The notes under the pieces: generated by a model
What the model was told of the DNA's origin: nothing
Seen by the model: the letters and a program-made list of their open reading frames with translations, nothing else
Database searches by the model: none
Made by a program: the position numbers and the translations under genes
DNA from: Pseudobdellovibrionaceae bacterium
GTDB lineage: Bacteria > Bdellovibrionota > Bdellovibrionia > Bdellovibrionales > Bdellovibrionaceae
Length of the DNA stretch: 6,205 bases
Reading direction: 5' to 3'
Assembly: GCA_014376325.1 (NCBI GenBank)
Contig: JACMRP010000330.1
Location: 1-6,205 of the forward strand
Shown: one piece after another, positions 5,988 to 6,205 of the stretch
Layout of the letters: every line of letters begins with the position of its first letter
Position numbering within the stretch: the first letter of the stretch is position 1

Positions 5988-6151
5988 AAGCGACCTCGCG
6001 TTCGCATTTTCGGGATTAAAAGATTGCGAAGATACAAAGCGACGATAACACGCGGTTCATATTTTATGTATTTTTCCGAGATTCCAAAAACCGATATTTT
6101 GAAGAAGTCAGGACGACAAGTCGCTGCTAGCGTGATGAATGGAGGCGCATC
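5988..6151. other. Divergent intergenic region between the HTTM-partner gene and spoVG
   Basis: It must hold promoters for both directions. An AT-rich core (about 6058-6096) contains TAAAAT on the minus strand and TATTTT on the plus strand as possible -10 elements, but neither has a convincing -35 at normal spacing, so no promoter is called. A short minus-strand frame from ATG 6060 ends after 14 residues (MNRVLSSLCIFAIF). Confidence 0.4.
6141..6145 (+). promoter_or_regulatory. Ribosome binding site of spoVG
   Basis: GGAGG lies 6 nt before the ATG at 6152, a strong Shine-Dalgarno that fixes the start. Confidence 0.85.
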
Positions 6152-6205
6152 ATGGAAATCAGCGAGGTCAAAGTATTCCCAGTGAATGAAGATCGATTGA
6201 AGGCA
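6152..6205 (+). CDS. spoVG: SpoVG family protein, first 18 residues (cut by right window edge)
   Basis: Only MEISEVKVFPVNEDRLKA is visible. The opening (M-E-I/V-x-E/D-V-K/R-x-x-x-V-N-x-D-x-x-x-x-A) is the characteristic N-terminus of SpoVG, a small protein of roughly 85-100 residues that binds nucleic acids and acts as a pleiotropic regulator in firmicutes, spirochaetes and others. In Gram-negative bacteria it is far less widespread, and non-sporulating carriers include Bdellovibrio-like organisms, so it bears on the lineage call. It is preceded by an excellent ribosome binding site. Later conserved residues lie outside the window, so the call rests on this short match. Confidence 0.8.
   Translation, partial: MEISEVKVFPVNEDRLKA

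Overview
The window looks like chromosomal DNA of a Gram-negative, double-membraned bacterium. The evidence is a periplasmic Do-family (DegP/DegQ-type) protease, a probable outer-membrane beta-barrel ending in Phe, and several Sec signal peptides. The first 18 residues of a SpoVG-family protein (MEISEVKVFPVNEDRLKA), a DUF1844 gene and a MoxR ATPase together suggest a Bdellovibrio-like or other former-deltaproteobacterial lineage. That placement is inferred from gene content and was not tested by a search.

Layout. Bases 1-532 (minus) hold the N-terminal half of a MoxR-type AAA+ ATPase that runs off the left edge. A divergent promoter region of about 120 bp follows. Bases 656-4407 (plus) form a compact four-gene run with gaps of 20 and 35 nt and an 11-nt overlap: an HtpX-like membrane protein with a degraded zinc site, a DUF1844 protein, a two-PDZ Do-family protease with an intact triad, and a secreted protein joining a four-cysteine domain to a probable outer-membrane barrel. 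Bases 4408-4630 are a regulatory-looking gap with a striking double palindrome. A small secreted protein of unknown function follows (4631-4831). It converges on a minus-strand pair (5987-4843) made of a short membrane-anchored protein and an HTTM-domain membrane protein that overlap by 10 nt. A gap of about 160 bp then leads to the start of spoVG at 6152 (plus), cut by the right edge.

How it may fit together. The central operon reads as an envelope protein quality-control and outer-membrane module: an intact periplasmic protease/chaperone translated next to a probable barrel protein, headed by an apparently dead relative of the inner-membrane protease HtpX. The best candidates for something new are: (1) the HtpX pseudoprotease, where HExxH reads YQVCH and the third zinc-ligand Glu aligns with Tyr; (2) the paired TGTGCA-N5-TGCACA sites at 4461-4497; (3) the Cys-rich/barrel fusion coupled to the protease gene; and (4) the HTTM partner gene, whose true N-terminus has no ATG, GTG or TTG and seems to start at an ATC codon behind a good Shine-Dalgarno. 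No RNA gene, CRISPR array or mobile element was recognised.
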